Positions 6,592 to 13,847 are shown, counted from the first letter of the stretch. The stretch is 15,228 bases of DNA from Candidatus Rokuibacteriota bacterium (GCA_016201645.1 JACQCL010000172.1:1-15228); one strand, 5' to 3'. The notes: generated by a model from the letters alone, not told the origin. Numbers and translations: made by a program.

Positions 6592-7286
6592 TGGCCGGAC
6601 TCGGCGCCCGTTCGCTGCTGCTCGGGATGATCCTCCTGGCCCTTGTGGGAGAGGTGGCTGCGGCCCCTCCCGAAGAGGCCATTATGGCCCTCGACAAATA
6701 CACCACCCAGAAGGGGAGGACCCTCGCCACGACGTTCGGAAGCCAACTGCATCAGATCTACGACCGGGTCTATCACTGCCGGCCGTGGCTCGAGGTGCGA
6801 CAGCGGGGGCTGGGCTTCACGCGCCCCGTCGGAGTCGCCGCTGACGACCGATACCTGAACATCTGGGTCTGGGTGGACCAGCAGATCACCCCCGAATTCA
6901 CCGCGCTCTCCCCGGCGCGGCGCGCCTCCGCCATGTTTTCCCGGCACGGCGTGGACCTCCTCCGGCACCTCTCGGCCGACCCTGAGATCTTCGCCAGTCC
7001 CCTCTTGACGGGTTATTCGGTGATTCTCACCTGGGTCAAACCGAACGGGCGGGTCGCCGACGAGGAGAAGGCCGAGACGCTCGGCGTATTCGTTGACAAG
7101 AAGACTGTTCGCGACTTCCTCGCCAGGCGGATGGGCACCCAGGAGTTCGTCAAGCGCGCGGTGGTCGTGGCCTTCGATGGGAAAGAGCGGCTGGGCCGGC
7201 TTCCGCTGGAGATCTGGGAGGACGATTTCGCCCGGACCTACAAGCTGAAGAACTACCAGCCCCAAGACAAGCACTTCGCGTGCTGA
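6591..7286 (+). CDS. Secreted protein coupled to pal, unknown function
   Basis: A 231-residue protein. Its ATG (6591-6593) shares one base with the pal TGA (6589-6591), a TGATG junction that indicates translational coupling; no separate strong ribosome-binding site is present. Residues 1-25 are a signal peptide with probable cleavage after VAAA. The mature part is mixed alpha/beta, with segments such as HQIYDRVYHCRPWLEV, DRYLNIWVWVDQQI, GYSVILTWVKP and LGVFVDKKTVRDFL. I do not recognise the family; it looks periplasmic and has no obvious catalytic motif. Coupling to a Pal-like lipoprotein suggests a role at the envelope. A longer start at 6543 would lose the signal peptide and overlap pal, so it is rejected. 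The reading frame stays open after its stop (see 7353). Confidence 0.8.
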   Translation: MAGLGARSLLLGMILLALVGEVAAAPPEEAIMALDKYTTQKGRTLATTFGSQLHQIYDRVYHCRPWLEVRQRGLGFTRPVGVAADDRYLNIWVWVDQQITPEFTALSPARRASAMFSRHGVDLLRHLSADPEIFASPLLTGYSVILTWVKPNGRVADEEKAETLGVFVDKKTVRDFLARRMGTQEFVKRAVVVAFDGKERLGRLPLEIWEDDFARTYKLKNYQPQDKHFAC

Positions 7287-7352
7287 CCGTCGAGGCCCGC
7301 CACGCACCTAGACTTCCAAGAAGTCCAGAAACTCCAGAACCAGATCCAGCGG

Positions 7353-7562
7353 GTGAGCCATACCGTGACGTTCAACCAGGACGGGAGCTTCACGTGCCGG
7401 AGACGATACGAGCCTTCGTCCACCGCCGAGCAGTTTGCGATTGATATCAAGCAAATTGTGTCTGCCGCGCGCCGGGGGAAGATTCAGATCCTCGAGAAGA
7501 CCGTCGAGCAGGTCGGACCCAACGTCTCGTATTTCCTCGTGAGGTTCAAGCCGCTTCGGTAA
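7353..7562 (+). CDS. Short hypothetical protein or 5'-truncated gene
   Basis: From a GTG at 7353 the frame encodes 69 residues with protein-like composition: SHTVTFNQDGSFTCRRRYEP, then AEQFAIDIKQIVSAARRGKI, then VSYFLVRFKPLR. No ribosome-binding site precedes the GTG. Coding-like sequence continues upstream in the same frame from about 7308 (LDFQEVQKLQNQIQR) without any ATG, GTG or TTG. The frame then runs straight back into the TGA that ends the secreted protein at 7284-7286. Thus either the true start is the unsupported GTG, or this is the 3' end of a gene that lost its start. Its 3' end overlaps the convergent gene at 7546 by 17 bases. Function unknown. Confidence 0.5.
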   Translation: MSHTVTFNQDGSFTCRRRYEPSSTAEQFAIDIKQIVSAARRGKIQILEKTVEQVGPNVSYFLVRFKPLR

Positions 7563-7854
7563 CGTGGAGACCGGAGAGCGTCCCGGCTGAACCGAATCCG
7601 TGCTCCTGAATCTCCGCTTCCGACAGCCTGACCTCGTAGATGCAGTAATTGCCGTTCCGGCAAAGCGCCTCCAGCGCAGTCAGGATCTCCCGCCATTCAA
7701 CGCGGAGAGGCCCAGCAAGGAATCTCTCCAGCTCCGCCCAATCTGGGAAGATGCGGCTTGGGCAGGAGGCGGGAGGCACCCCTACCGGGGTGTAGGTCAC
7801 CCGGTAGGTGGCATCCTTGTGCCGGATCATGTGCACCATGCCGTTCAGTCTCAT
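7546..7854 (-). CDS. Hypothetical protein, about 102 residues
   Basis: The 102-residue frame from the ATG at 7854 starts MRLNGMVHMIRHKDATYRVT. It has a plausible small-domain pattern: two N-terminal strands (ATYRVTYTPVG), a helix (DWAELERFLAG), another helix with two cysteines (EALCRNGNYC) and a strand (IYEVRLSEAEI). Three cysteines (31, 65, 71) are present, but not in a known zinc pattern. There is no signal peptide or membrane segment, so it is probably cytoplasmic. I do not recognise the family. The start is uncertain: an in-frame ATG at 7923 would add 23 residues, and neither start has a convincing ribosome-binding site (AGAGG lies about 11 bases from 7854). It is convergent with, and overlaps by 17 bases, the frame at 7353. 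Confidence 0.6.
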   Translation of the reverse strand: MRLNGMVHMIRHKDATYRVTYTPVGVPPASCPSRIFPDWAELERFLAGPLRVEWREILTALEALCRNGNYCIYEVRLSEAEIQEHGFGSAGTLSGLHVTEAA

Positions 7855-7973
7855 CGGAGCTTCGCCTCTGCCGGGATAGACGGACCAGCGGCCTGAGCGT
7901 TTACCGTAAACGTCTGAGCCCATGCTCTCGTCAATAGAACCAAGCAGCCCAGATTCGATCTCGGGAGGAAGCG

Positions 7974-8177
7974 GTGGTGAGGCTCGACCCGCTGAAAACC
8001 CTCTTCAAGTGCTGGCTGGTCTTCTACTTGGTCAACCATGGAGTGAGTCTGCCGGCTGATGGCTCGCTGGAATTGGGCGAACTGGCGGCGAGCCTGTATT
8101 ACGGCAGTTTGATCGGGCTGCGTATCTCGCCCTCCTGGGTCAATGCCGTCGTCGAGTTCCTCGGGAGAAATCGCTAG
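7974..8177 (+). CDS. Small hypothetical protein, 67 residues
   Basis: The frame starts at a GTG with an excellent ribosome-binding site, GGGAGG five bases upstream; a second GTG follows immediately. The product begins MVRLDPLKTLFKCWLVFYLV and has one moderately hydrophobic segment at about residues 9-22. An amphipathic helix follows (LELGELAASLYYGSLIGLRI), then a short C-terminal helix (WVNAVVEFLGRNR). It could sit at the membrane surface. I do not recognise it. It is divergent from the gene at 7854 (119 bp apart) and ends 103 bp before the Ldh-family dehydrogenase, which has its own promoter. Confidence 0.6.
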   Translation: MVRLDPLKTLFKCWLVFYLVNHGVSLPADGSLELGELAASLYYGSLIGLRISPSWVNAVVEFLGRNR

Positions 8178-8246
8178 CTGGCGCTCTCCGCCGCTCCCCG
8201 TCGCCCTCTCCGGACCGAGATTCCGGTCCCGCTCCCTCCTGAAAGT

Positions 8247-8255
8247 TGTTACAAT
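8247..8255 (+). promoter_or_regulatory. Extended -10 promoter for the Ldh-family gene
   Basis: TG at 8247-8248, one base, then TACAAT (8250-8255) form an extended -10 element. There is no recognisable -35 at the proper distance, which is typical of this promoter class. The leader to the GTG at 8281 would be about 19 bases and contain GGGGAGG. Confidence 0.45.
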
Positions 8256-8280
8256 CCGCAGCAACCTTGGGGAGGGCCCC

Positions 8281-9363
8281 GTGGAAGAGTCCGGACGCGT
8301 GATCGCTGTGAGGCCGGAGACGCTCAGGGCGTTCATCGCCCGACTCTTGACGGCGCACGGGCTGCCGGAACGGGATGCCGGGACGGTGGCCGAAGTGCTC
8401 GTCGAGGCGGATCTGAGAGGCGTCGAGTCCCACGGGAGCACGCGCGTGGCGGGCTATGTCTCCATGATTCGGCTCGGGCTCCTGAACCCCAAGCCCAAGC
8501 TGGAGGTTCTTCGGGAGACGCCCTCCATCGCCGCCCTGGACGGGGATAACGCCTTCGGCATCGTGGTGGCGAAGCACGCCATGCAGCTGGCCATGGAGAA
8601 GGCGAAGGGGGCAGGGATTGCGTGCGTCACAGCGCGGAACATCACGCACACGGGGATGGTCGGGTTTTATCCCATGATGGCCGCGCGGGAGGGGCTCATC
8701 GGCCTGGCGCTCAATAATGGTCCGGCGATCGTGCCGCCGTTTGGGGGCACGACGCCGACCCTCGCGACCAATCCCATCGCCGTCGCGTTCCCGGCTGGCG
8801 AGGTGGAGCCCATCGTGCTGGACATGGCCAGCACGATGGCGGCCGGCGGCAAGCTGCGCCTGGCGGCCAAGAAGGGGATGCCCGTTCCGCCGACGTGGGC
8901 CCTGGACCGGAGCGGCCTGCCCACCACCGACCCCGAGGAGGCGCTGTTGCACGGCTTCCTCCAGTGGGCGGGGGGCTACAAGGGCTTCGGCCTCGCGACG
9001 GTCGTGGAGGTGCTGGGCGGGATCCTCTCGGGCGGGCTCTTTGGGACGGATGTCCCGCCCATGAAGGTCTTCGGCAAGGACCCGCTCATCAGCAGCGCCT
9101 TGTACATGGCCATCGATCCCGCCCACTTCATGCCGCTCGACGAGTTCAAGGGACGGGTGGACCGCCTCGTCCGGCAGATCAAGTCCTCGAGGCGGGCCGC
9201 GGGCGTCAACGAGGTCTTTGTGGCAGGGGGGCTTGAGTTCCGGCGTCACGCCGAACGGTCACGAAACGGCATCCCCCTGAGCGAGGTGGTGTATCGCGAA
9301 CTGAGCGCGCTGGCCGACGACGCTCATCTGCCCTTCGGCCTCGCCGAGCCGGATGCTCGGTAG
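8281..9363 (+). CDS. Ldh family NAD(P)-dependent 2-hydroxyacid dehydrogenase (malate/L-lactate type)
   Basis: A 360-residue oxidoreductase of the YlbC/ComC malate/L-lactate/ureidoglycolate dehydrogenase family. The family uses NAD(P) with a fold unrelated to classical lactate dehydrogenase. Family motifs in order: VEADLRGVESHGSTRV (44-56) with the conserved His51, ITHTGMVGFYPMMAA (121-135) with His123 in the place of the usual SNHFG His, LATNPIAVAFP (161-171), DMASTMAAGGK (181-191), and GGYKGFGLA (231-239). Substrate within the family is not predictable from sequence; a small 2-hydroxy or 2-keto acid is expected. The GTG at 8281 is chosen because GGGGAGG lies five bases upstream, an extended -10 promoter lies at 8247, and the length then matches the family. 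The open frame before it (from 8143) would overlap the preceding small gene. The pirin gene follows 78 bases downstream. Confidence 0.88.
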   Translation: MEESGRVIAVRPETLRAFIARLLTAHGLPERDAGTVAEVLVEADLRGVESHGSTRVAGYVSMIRLGLLNPKPKLEVLRETPSIAALDGDNAFGIVVAKHAMQLAMEKAKGAGIACVTARNITHTGMVGFYPMMAAREGLIGLALNNGPAIVPPFGGTTPTLATNPIAVAFPAGEVEPIVLDMASTMAAGGKLRLAAKKGMPVPPTWALDRSGLPTTDPEEALLHGFLQWAGGYKGFGLATVVEVLGGILSGGLFGTDVPPMKVFGKDPLISSALYMAIDPAHFMPLDEFKGRVDRLVRQIKSSRRAAGVNEVFVAGGLEFRRHAERSRNGIPLSEVVYRELSALADDAHLPFGLAEPDAR

Positions 9364-9441
9364 GGCAGTTGCCCACACCCGCCGCTCCTCGGGGGAATCC
9401 CTGTGGGCGCCACATTCATCGTAAACACAGGGAGGGCTCGC

Positions 9442-10140
9442 GTGATCAACGTTCGGCCGAGTCTCGAGCGGGGCCATGCCAACCAGGGCTGGCTCGACAC
9501 CCGCCATACCTTCTCATTCGCGCGCTATTACGACCCCCGGCAGATGGGTTTCCGGGCCCTCAGGGTGATCAACGAGGACCGGGTCCAGCCCGGCCGTGGA
9601 TTCGGCGAGCACTCCCACCGGGACATGGAGATCCTCACCTACGTGGTGAATGGGGCGCTGGCGCATGTTGACAGCACGGGCCATCGGGCGGTCATCGCGC
9701 CAGGGGATGTCCAGCGAATGAGCGCCGGCACCGGCGTGACCCACAGCGAGTACAACGCGTCGGAGACGGAGCCGGTACATTTCCTCCAGATCTGGATCGT
9801 TCCCGCGGAGAACGGCCTCGCGCCGGGCTACGAGCAGCGCCACTTCCGGTCGGAAGACAAGCGCGGGACCCTGTGGCTGATCGCGGCGGGGGACGGACGG
9901 GACGGGGCGCTCACCGTCCATCAGGACGCTAACCTCTTTGCCGCCCTCCTCGAGCCCGGAGAGGGGGTGCGGCACGATCTCGCCGCCGATCGCCACGCGT
10001 GGGTGCAACTCATCAGCGGGCGGGCCCTGCTGAGCGGGACGCCGCTGGAAGCGGGTGACGGGGCCGCCGTGAGCGGCGAAGACAGCCTTGAGATCAATCC
10101 TGTGAAGCCGTCCGAACTCCTGCTGTTTGACCTGTCCTGA
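9442..10140 (+). CDS. Pirin family cupin protein (YhhW-like)
   Basis: A 232-residue bicupin of the pirin family; E. coli YhhW, a quercetin 2,3-dioxygenase, has nearly the same length. The hallmark N-terminus [20 protein letters not shown] is followed by [13 protein letters not shown]. Metal ligands are visible as His57, His59, His101 and Glu103 ([10 protein letters not shown] and THSEYNA), which should bind iron or another divalent metal in the N-terminal cupin. Physiological roles in bacteria are mostly unsettled (redox sensing, dioxygenase-like activity, enzyme regulation). The GTG at 9442 is chosen over the GTG at 9403. It has GGGAGG six bases upstream, and the family begins just before RPS. 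It lies between the Ldh-family gene and the MaoC-like gene, and the three may form one unit. Cytoplasmic. Confidence 0.92.
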   Translation: MINVRPSLERGHANQGWLDTRHTFSFARYYDPRQMGFRALRVINEDRVQPGRGFGEHSHRDMEILTYVVNGALAHVDSTGHRAVIAPGDVQRMSAGTGVTHSEYNASETEPVHFLQIWIVPAENGLAPGYEQRHFRSEDKRGTLWLIAAGDGRDGALTVHQDANLFAALLEPGEGVRHDLAADRHAWVQLISGRALLSGTPLEAGDGAAVSGEDSLEINPVKPSELLLFDLS

Positions 10141-10169
10141 CCAAAAGTTCGAGCGGGGGAGGGAAGACC

Positions 10170-10640
10170 GTGACCGTCGACGCGGGCACGCCGAAGCTGT
10201 ATCTCGATGATCTGCGCGTGGGACCTGTCGGCGAGTACGGCAGCTATACGGTCACCCGAGAGGAGATCATCGCCTTCGCCCGAGCCTACGACCCTCAGCC
10301 GTTCCATGTGGATGGCGAAGCGGCGAAGCGCTCGATCTACGGTGGCTTGATCGCCAGCGGGTGGCACACGGCGAGTCTGGCTATGCGGCTCGTCGTGGAC
10401 GGCTTTTTGAGAGGCGCCGCCAGCCTCGGCTCTCCCGGCGTTGACCAGCTCCGCTGGCTCAAGCCCGTCCGGCCGGGCGACACTCTCTCGGTGCGTGTGG
10501 AGATCCTCGAGGTCACGCCGTCACGCAGTAAGCCTGACCGGGGGAGCATCCGCGTAACCTACGAAACTCTGAACCAGCACCGCGAGGTGGTGCTGGCACT
10601 GACCTGCGCGATGATGTTCGCTCGTCGGCCGGCGCCGTGA
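10170..10640 (+). CDS. MaoC-like hot-dog dehydratase
   Basis: A 156-residue single-domain hot-dog protein of the MaoC / R-specific enoyl-CoA hydratase type. The catalytic hydratase-2 segment is visible as [20 protein letters not shown], with Asp41 and His46 as the expected acid-base pair, followed by [18 protein letters not shown]. The end has the family strand pattern ([32 protein letters not shown]). It probably hydrates or dehydrates a CoA thioester; the exact substrate cannot be told. The GTG at 10170 is supported by GGGGGAGGG about seven bases upstream. It starts 29 bases after the pirin stop, consistent with co-transcription. The following nadC gene has its own predicted promoter, so MaoC probably ends this unit. 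Confidence 0.88.
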   Translation: MTVDAGTPKLYLDDLRVGPVGEYGSYTVTREEIIAFARAYDPQPFHVDGEAAKRSIYGGLIASGWHTASLAMRLVVDGFLRGAASLGSPGVDQLRWLKPVRPGDTLSVRVEILEVTPSRSKPDRGSIRVTYETLNQHREVVLALTCAMMFARRPAP

Positions 10641-10648
10641 CCGCTGAC

Positions 10649-10677
10649 TAGACACGGTGCGGAGGGTCCGGTAGACT
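10649..10677 (+). promoter_or_regulatory. Sigma70 promoter giving a leaderless nadC transcript
   Basis: TAGACA (10649-10654), a 17-base spacer, then TAGACT (10672-10677). The ATG of nadC is at 10684, exactly seven bases after the -10, where transcription would begin. The nearest GGAGG is 18 bases before the ATG, too far to act as a ribosome-binding site. Confidence 0.5.
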
Positions 10678-10683
10678 CTAAAC

Positions 10684-11640
10684 ATGAAAGAGAGAATCGC
10701 GCGGCTCAAGCAGGCGTTCTTTCGAGGGGAGCTGCTGACCCTCGGGAACCCCCTCTACTTCCGGTGGGTCCCGATCTTCACGGAAGAGTTGCTGCGTGCG
10801 GACCTCGAGCCGGCCGACCTCACGATCCGGGCTCTTCTCCCGGGCAGCGGGCGCGGGGCGGCCCGGGTCCTTGCGGCGGAACCGGGCGTGCTGGCCGGGT
10901 TGGAGGAAGTCTGCTGGTTCTACGAGCATCACGGCCTCCACGTGGAGCGGTGTCGGGCCGACGGCGGCGTTCTGGAATCCGGAGACGTGATCCTCCGGGC
11001 GGAAGGGGAGCTCAAGACGCTGTTGGTTGTCGAGCGGGTGGGATTGAACCTCCTCCAGCGGATGAGCGGGATCGCGACGGCGACGCGCCGTCTCCAGGAG
11101 CAGGCACATCGGCACTTCCCAGGCACCTTCGTCGTCGCGACCCGGAAGACTCCCTGGGGGCTGCTCGACAAACGGGCTGTCCATCTGGGAGGCGGCGGGA
11201 CCCACCGCCTCGGGCTCTGGGACGCGATCCTGATCAAGACCAACCACCTGAGGCTCTTGAGCGCCTCGGAGGAGGATGCCATCCCCCTCGCTCTCAAGCG
11301 GGCCTGGTCGCTCCGTGCCGACGCGGCGTTCCTGGAGGTGGAGGTCACTGGACTCACCGGGGCCCTGACGGCCGCCCGCGTGTTTCAGGAACTCCAGCGG
11401 GGGGAGGCCGAGCCTCTCCCGTGTGTCATCATGCTCGACAACGTCGCCCCCGCCGCCGCGGCGCAGATCATCGCGGCCCTCAAGGCGGAAGGGCTGTACG
11501 ACGACGTCCTCGTGGAGGCCAGCGGGAAAATCTCCGAAGCGACCGTCGGCGAGCACGCTTCCGGTGGGGTGGATGCAATCTCCGTCGGCGCCCTCACTCA
11601 CTCCCCGCGGGCGTTGGACCTTCGTCAGGTCATCGAGTGA
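10684..11640 (+). CDS. nadC: Nicotinate-nucleotide pyrophosphorylase (quinolinate phosphoribosyltransferase)
   Basis: A 318-residue enzyme converting quinolinate and PRPP to nicotinate mononucleotide, CO2 and pyrophosphate in de novo NAD synthesis; cytoplasmic. Family motifs: ERVGLNLLQRMSGIAT (117-132), TRKT (153-156) for quinolinate binding, GGGGTHR (169-175), IKTNH (184-188), EVEV (218-221), MLDN (250-253), EASGKI (278-283), and GVDAISVGALTHS (295-307) for the phosphate site. The usual TRKTTPGLR is TRKTPWGLLDKRAV here, and the protein is longer than the typical 280-290 residues by an N-terminal extension. The related ModD proteins are shorter and are found with molybdate transport genes; pairing with nadA argues for NadC. 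Its stop overlaps the nadA start by four bases (GTGA), so the two should be translationally coupled. A promoter directly before the ATG suggests a leaderless mRNA. Confidence 0.93.
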   Translation: MKERIARLKQAFFRGELLTLGNPLYFRWVPIFTEELLRADLEPADLTIRALLPGSGRGAARVLAAEPGVLAGLEEVCWFYEHHGLHVERCRADGGVLESGDVILRAEGELKTLLVVERVGLNLLQRMSGIATATRRLQEQAHRHFPGTFVVATRKTPWGLLDKRAVHLGGGGTHRLGLWDAILIKTNHLRLLSASEEDAIPLALKRAWSLRADAAFLEVEVTGLTGALTAARVFQELQRGEAEPLPCVIMLDNVAPAAAAQIIAALKAEGLYDDVLVEASGKISEATVGEHASGGVDAISVGALTHSPRALDLRQVIE

Positions 11641-12653
11641 GCACCAAGATTCCCTTCGAAGCCCGGTACACCCTCCCGCCGATCGAGCAGGTGCTCGACA
11701 CCCGTGAGCAGATCCGGGAGAAACAGGACCGGATCCGGCGCTTGAAGGCGGAGCGGAACGCCTTGATCCTGGCGCACAACTACCAGCGGGACGAGGTCCA
11801 GGAGATCGGCGACTTCGTGGGGGACTCCTTGGGGCTGTCCCAAACTGCGGCGCGGGCGCAGGCCCAAGTGATCGTCTTCTGCGGCGTCCACTTCATGGCC
11901 GAGACCGCCGCGATCCTCTGCCCCGGGAAAACCGTCCTCCTCCCGGATCTGAACGCCGGCTGCTCCCTGGCGGCCTCCATCACAGTGGATGAGCTCCGGG
12001 CCCTCAAGGCCCGGCACCCGGATGCAGTTGTGGTCTCCTACATCAACACGTCAGCCGCGATCAAGGCGGAGAGCGATTACTGCTGCACCTCAGCGAACGC
12101 GAAGAAGGTGATCGCCGCCATCCCCGAGGACCGGGAGATCCTCTTCCTGCCCGACAAGTTCCTCACCGCGGTCGTGGCCCATCAGACGAAGCGCGCCAAC
12201 ATCATCGCCTATCCCGGCTACTGCCACGTCCACCTGGCCATCCAGCCCAGCGATGTGGCGCGCGTCATGGACGAACATCCCGACGTGGAGCTGCTCCTCC
12301 ACCCGGAGTGCGGCTGCGTCAGCTCGTGCATGGCGAAGGTCTTTGACGGGACCCTGCCCCAAGAGCGGACCGCCTTCCTCTCGACGGAGGGGATGGTCCG
12401 CCACGTCGAAGCGTCGGACGCGAAGGAGTTCGCGGTGGGGACCGAGGTCGGGATCCTTCACCGGCTCCAGAGGCGGTTCCCCGACCGGACCTTTTACCCG
12501 GTCAACCCCAACGCCGTCTGCGCCTTCATGAAAACCATCACCCTTGACAAAGTGATCCGCTCCCTGGAGACCCTCACGCCCCGGGTCGAGGTTCCCGAAG
12601 AGATCGCGCGGAAGGCGCGACGGGCCATTGATCGGATGCTCGAGCTGGTCTGA
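11637..12653 (+). CDS. nadA: Quinolinate synthase NadA
   Basis: A 338-residue [4Fe-4S] enzyme that condenses iminoaspartate with dihydroxyacetone phosphate to quinolinate. The three cluster ligands are Cys109 (DLNAGCSLA), Cys225 (HPECGC) and Cys295 (NPNAVCAFMK). Other family motifs include ILAHNYQRDEVQEIGDFVGDS (residues 44-64), FCGVHFMAETA (81-91), VSYINTSAAIKAESD (133-147), FLPDKFL (170-176) and GYCHVH (194-199). The GTG at 11637 is chosen because it overlaps the nadC stop in a GTGA junction and the protein length then fits the family. The same frame is open far upstream, but that part is a shadow of nadC. The product feeds NadC directly. nadB, which supplies iminoaspartate, is absent from the window. 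The stop is three bases from the end of the convergent oxidase gene. Confidence 0.95.
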   Translation: MSTKIPFEARYTLPPIEQVLDTREQIREKQDRIRRLKAERNALILAHNYQRDEVQEIGDFVGDSLGLSQTAARAQAQVIVFCGVHFMAETAAILCPGKTVLLPDLNAGCSLAASITVDELRALKARHPDAVVVSYINTSAAIKAESDYCCTSANAKKVIAAIPEDREILFLPDKFLTAVVAHQTKRANIIAYPGYCHVHLAIQPSDVARVMDEHPDVELLLHPECGCVSSCMAKVFDGTLPQERTAFLSTEGMVRHVEASDAKEFAVGTEVGILHRLQRRFPDRTFYPVNPNAVCAFMKTITLDKVIRSLETLTPRVEVPEEIARKARRAIDRMLELV

Positions 12654-12656
12654 TGC

Positions 12657-13838
12657 TCACCGGGAGATCGTGAGGCGCTCCGTCCCGTAGTTGTCCTCGT
12701 CGTGCCAGGGCTGGCCTTCGGCGAAGCGGGTTGACCGGAAGGGGGTCAGGTCCACGGTGCGCGGCTTGCCATAGACGATCCACTCGGCAAGGCACCTGCC
12801 GATCGCCGGCGCCGTCTTGAACGAGGTCCCCGAGTCCCCGAGCATCCCGTACAAGCCGGGGACGGACGGGATCTGGTCGATGATCGGTCGGCCGTCGGGA
12901 CTCATCATGATCAGGCCGGCCCACCCTCCCCGCATCGGCGCCTCACCGAAGACGGGCAGGCGCGCCGCGAGCTTTTCCCGGCAACGGGCCACATAGCCCG
13001 GGTCCACTCCCTCGTCCAGCAAGTCCGGGTCAGCGTGCTTGACCCCGAGTTCGACGCCGGCGAGCGTCGAGGCCTGGCCCTCGGGGCGAAACCAGAGACG
13101 ATGCACGGCGTCGATCACGGCGGGGTGGCGGCCCGCGAAGCCGGGCGGCCAGCGGAAGATCGAGATCTGGACGCGGTGCGGGGTGAGGCCGAAATCGAGC
13201 CCGAGGGGCTGGAGCAGGTGCCCTGCCCAGGCGCCGGCCGCGACGACGACCACCGGCGTGTCGATGCGCCCCTGGGTCGTCTCGACCGCGGCGACGCGGT
13301 CGTGCTGGGTGATGATCCGCGTGGCCTCGCAGGAGAGCTTGAGCGTCGCGCCCAGGCGCTTCGCGGCCTCAGCGAAAGCAAACGTCGTGGCGTTAGGGTC
13401 GGCGAAGCCCGAACCTGGCTCGTGGGCGGCAGCCCCGATGTCGTCCACATGAGAGCCGGGAAGCAGTCGCCTCACCTCGTCCCTGGAGATCACCCGCGTG
13501 TCAATGCCGATCTGCCGCTGGCGCTCCACATTCCGGGCCAGCGCCCGTTCGTAGCCGGAGGGAACGATCTGGATGAAGCCCGCGGTCTCGAAGCCGCAGT
13601 GGCCGCCGACGACCGCGTCGAAGTCCTGGAAGATCTTGAGGCTCTCGAACGCCAGGCGCGATTCGGTCTCGTTCGTGTAGTGCATCCGGACCAGCGACCC
13701 CGACTTCCCCGTGGCCCCCGACGCCAGATAGCGTCGCTCGAGCAGCACGACGTTCGGAACCCCGAGCGCGGCCAGGTGGAACGCCGTGCTGGTCCCGCTC
13801 GCGCCTCCACCGATGATGACGACGTCCGCGCTTGGCAT
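12657..13838 (-). CDS. FAD-dependent amine/amino-acid oxidase (DAO / sarcosine oxidase beta-like)
   Basis: A 393-residue flavoprotein of the DAO superfamily. The FAD dinucleotide-binding motif VVIIGGGASGTSTAFHLA is at residues 6-23, with Glu34 at the end of the second strand for the ribose. ASGATGKSGSLVR (39-51) corresponds to the flavin-contacting segment of sarcosine oxidase-type enzymes. The C-terminal FAD signature GWAGLIMMSPDGRPIIDQIP is followed by GLYGMLGDSGTSFKTAPAIG. It should oxidise a secondary amine, amino acid or similar with flavin reduction; the substrate is unknown. It is not NadB, because it lacks the fumarate-reductase-type active-site motifs of L-aspartate oxidase. The ATG at 13838 has no ribosome-binding site, and a TAGAAT -10 lies nine bases upstream, implying a nearly leaderless mRNA. 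It is divergent from the solute-binding protein gene, which may import its substrate. Confidence 0.9.
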   Translation of the reverse strand: MPSADVVIIGGGASGTSTAFHLAALGVPNVVLLERRYLASGATGKSGSLVRMHYTNETESRLAFESLKIFQDFDAVVGGHCGFETAGFIQIVPSGYERALARNVERQRQIGIDTRVISRDEVRRLLPGSHVDDIGAAAHEPGSGFADPNATTFAFAEAAKRLGATLKLSCEATRIITQHDRVAAVETTQGRIDTPVVVVAAGAWAGHLLQPLGLDFGLTPHRVQISIFRWPPGFAGRHPAVIDAVHRLWFRPEGQASTLAGVELGVKHADPDLLDEGVDPGYVARCREKLAARLPVFGEAPMRGGWAGLIMMSPDGRPIIDQIPSVPGLYGMLGDSGTSFKTAPAIGRCLAEWIVYGKPRTVDLTPFRSTRFAEGQPWHDEDNYGTERLTISR

Positions 13839-13847
13839 CTCGGGCCG

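Noticed and set aside
7284..7286. TGA as a possible selenocysteine codon
   Set aside because: The preceding TGC codon and the open downstream frame are suggestive, but no SECIS-like hairpin is evident right after the TGA, and no redox motif surrounds it.
6501..7307. Minus-strand frame opposite the secreted protein
   Set aside because: The coupled start and signal peptide on the plus strand are strong evidence; the reverse frame has neither.
8140..9249. Long minus-strand open frame opposite the Ldh-family gene
   Set aside because: The plus strand encodes all family motifs; the reverse frame is rich in Arg, His and Gly and is explained by codon bias.
10764..11636. Long upstream extension of the nadA frame
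   Set aside because: The frame is open only because of high GC. Its translation is low-complexity Arg/Gly/Pro and lies over nadC, whose motifs are complete in another frame. The GTG at 11637 fits nadA.
12657..13838. The flavoprotein as NadB
   Set aside because: Its N- and C-terminal signatures are those of the DAO / sarcosine oxidase family, and it is on the opposite strand from nadCA.
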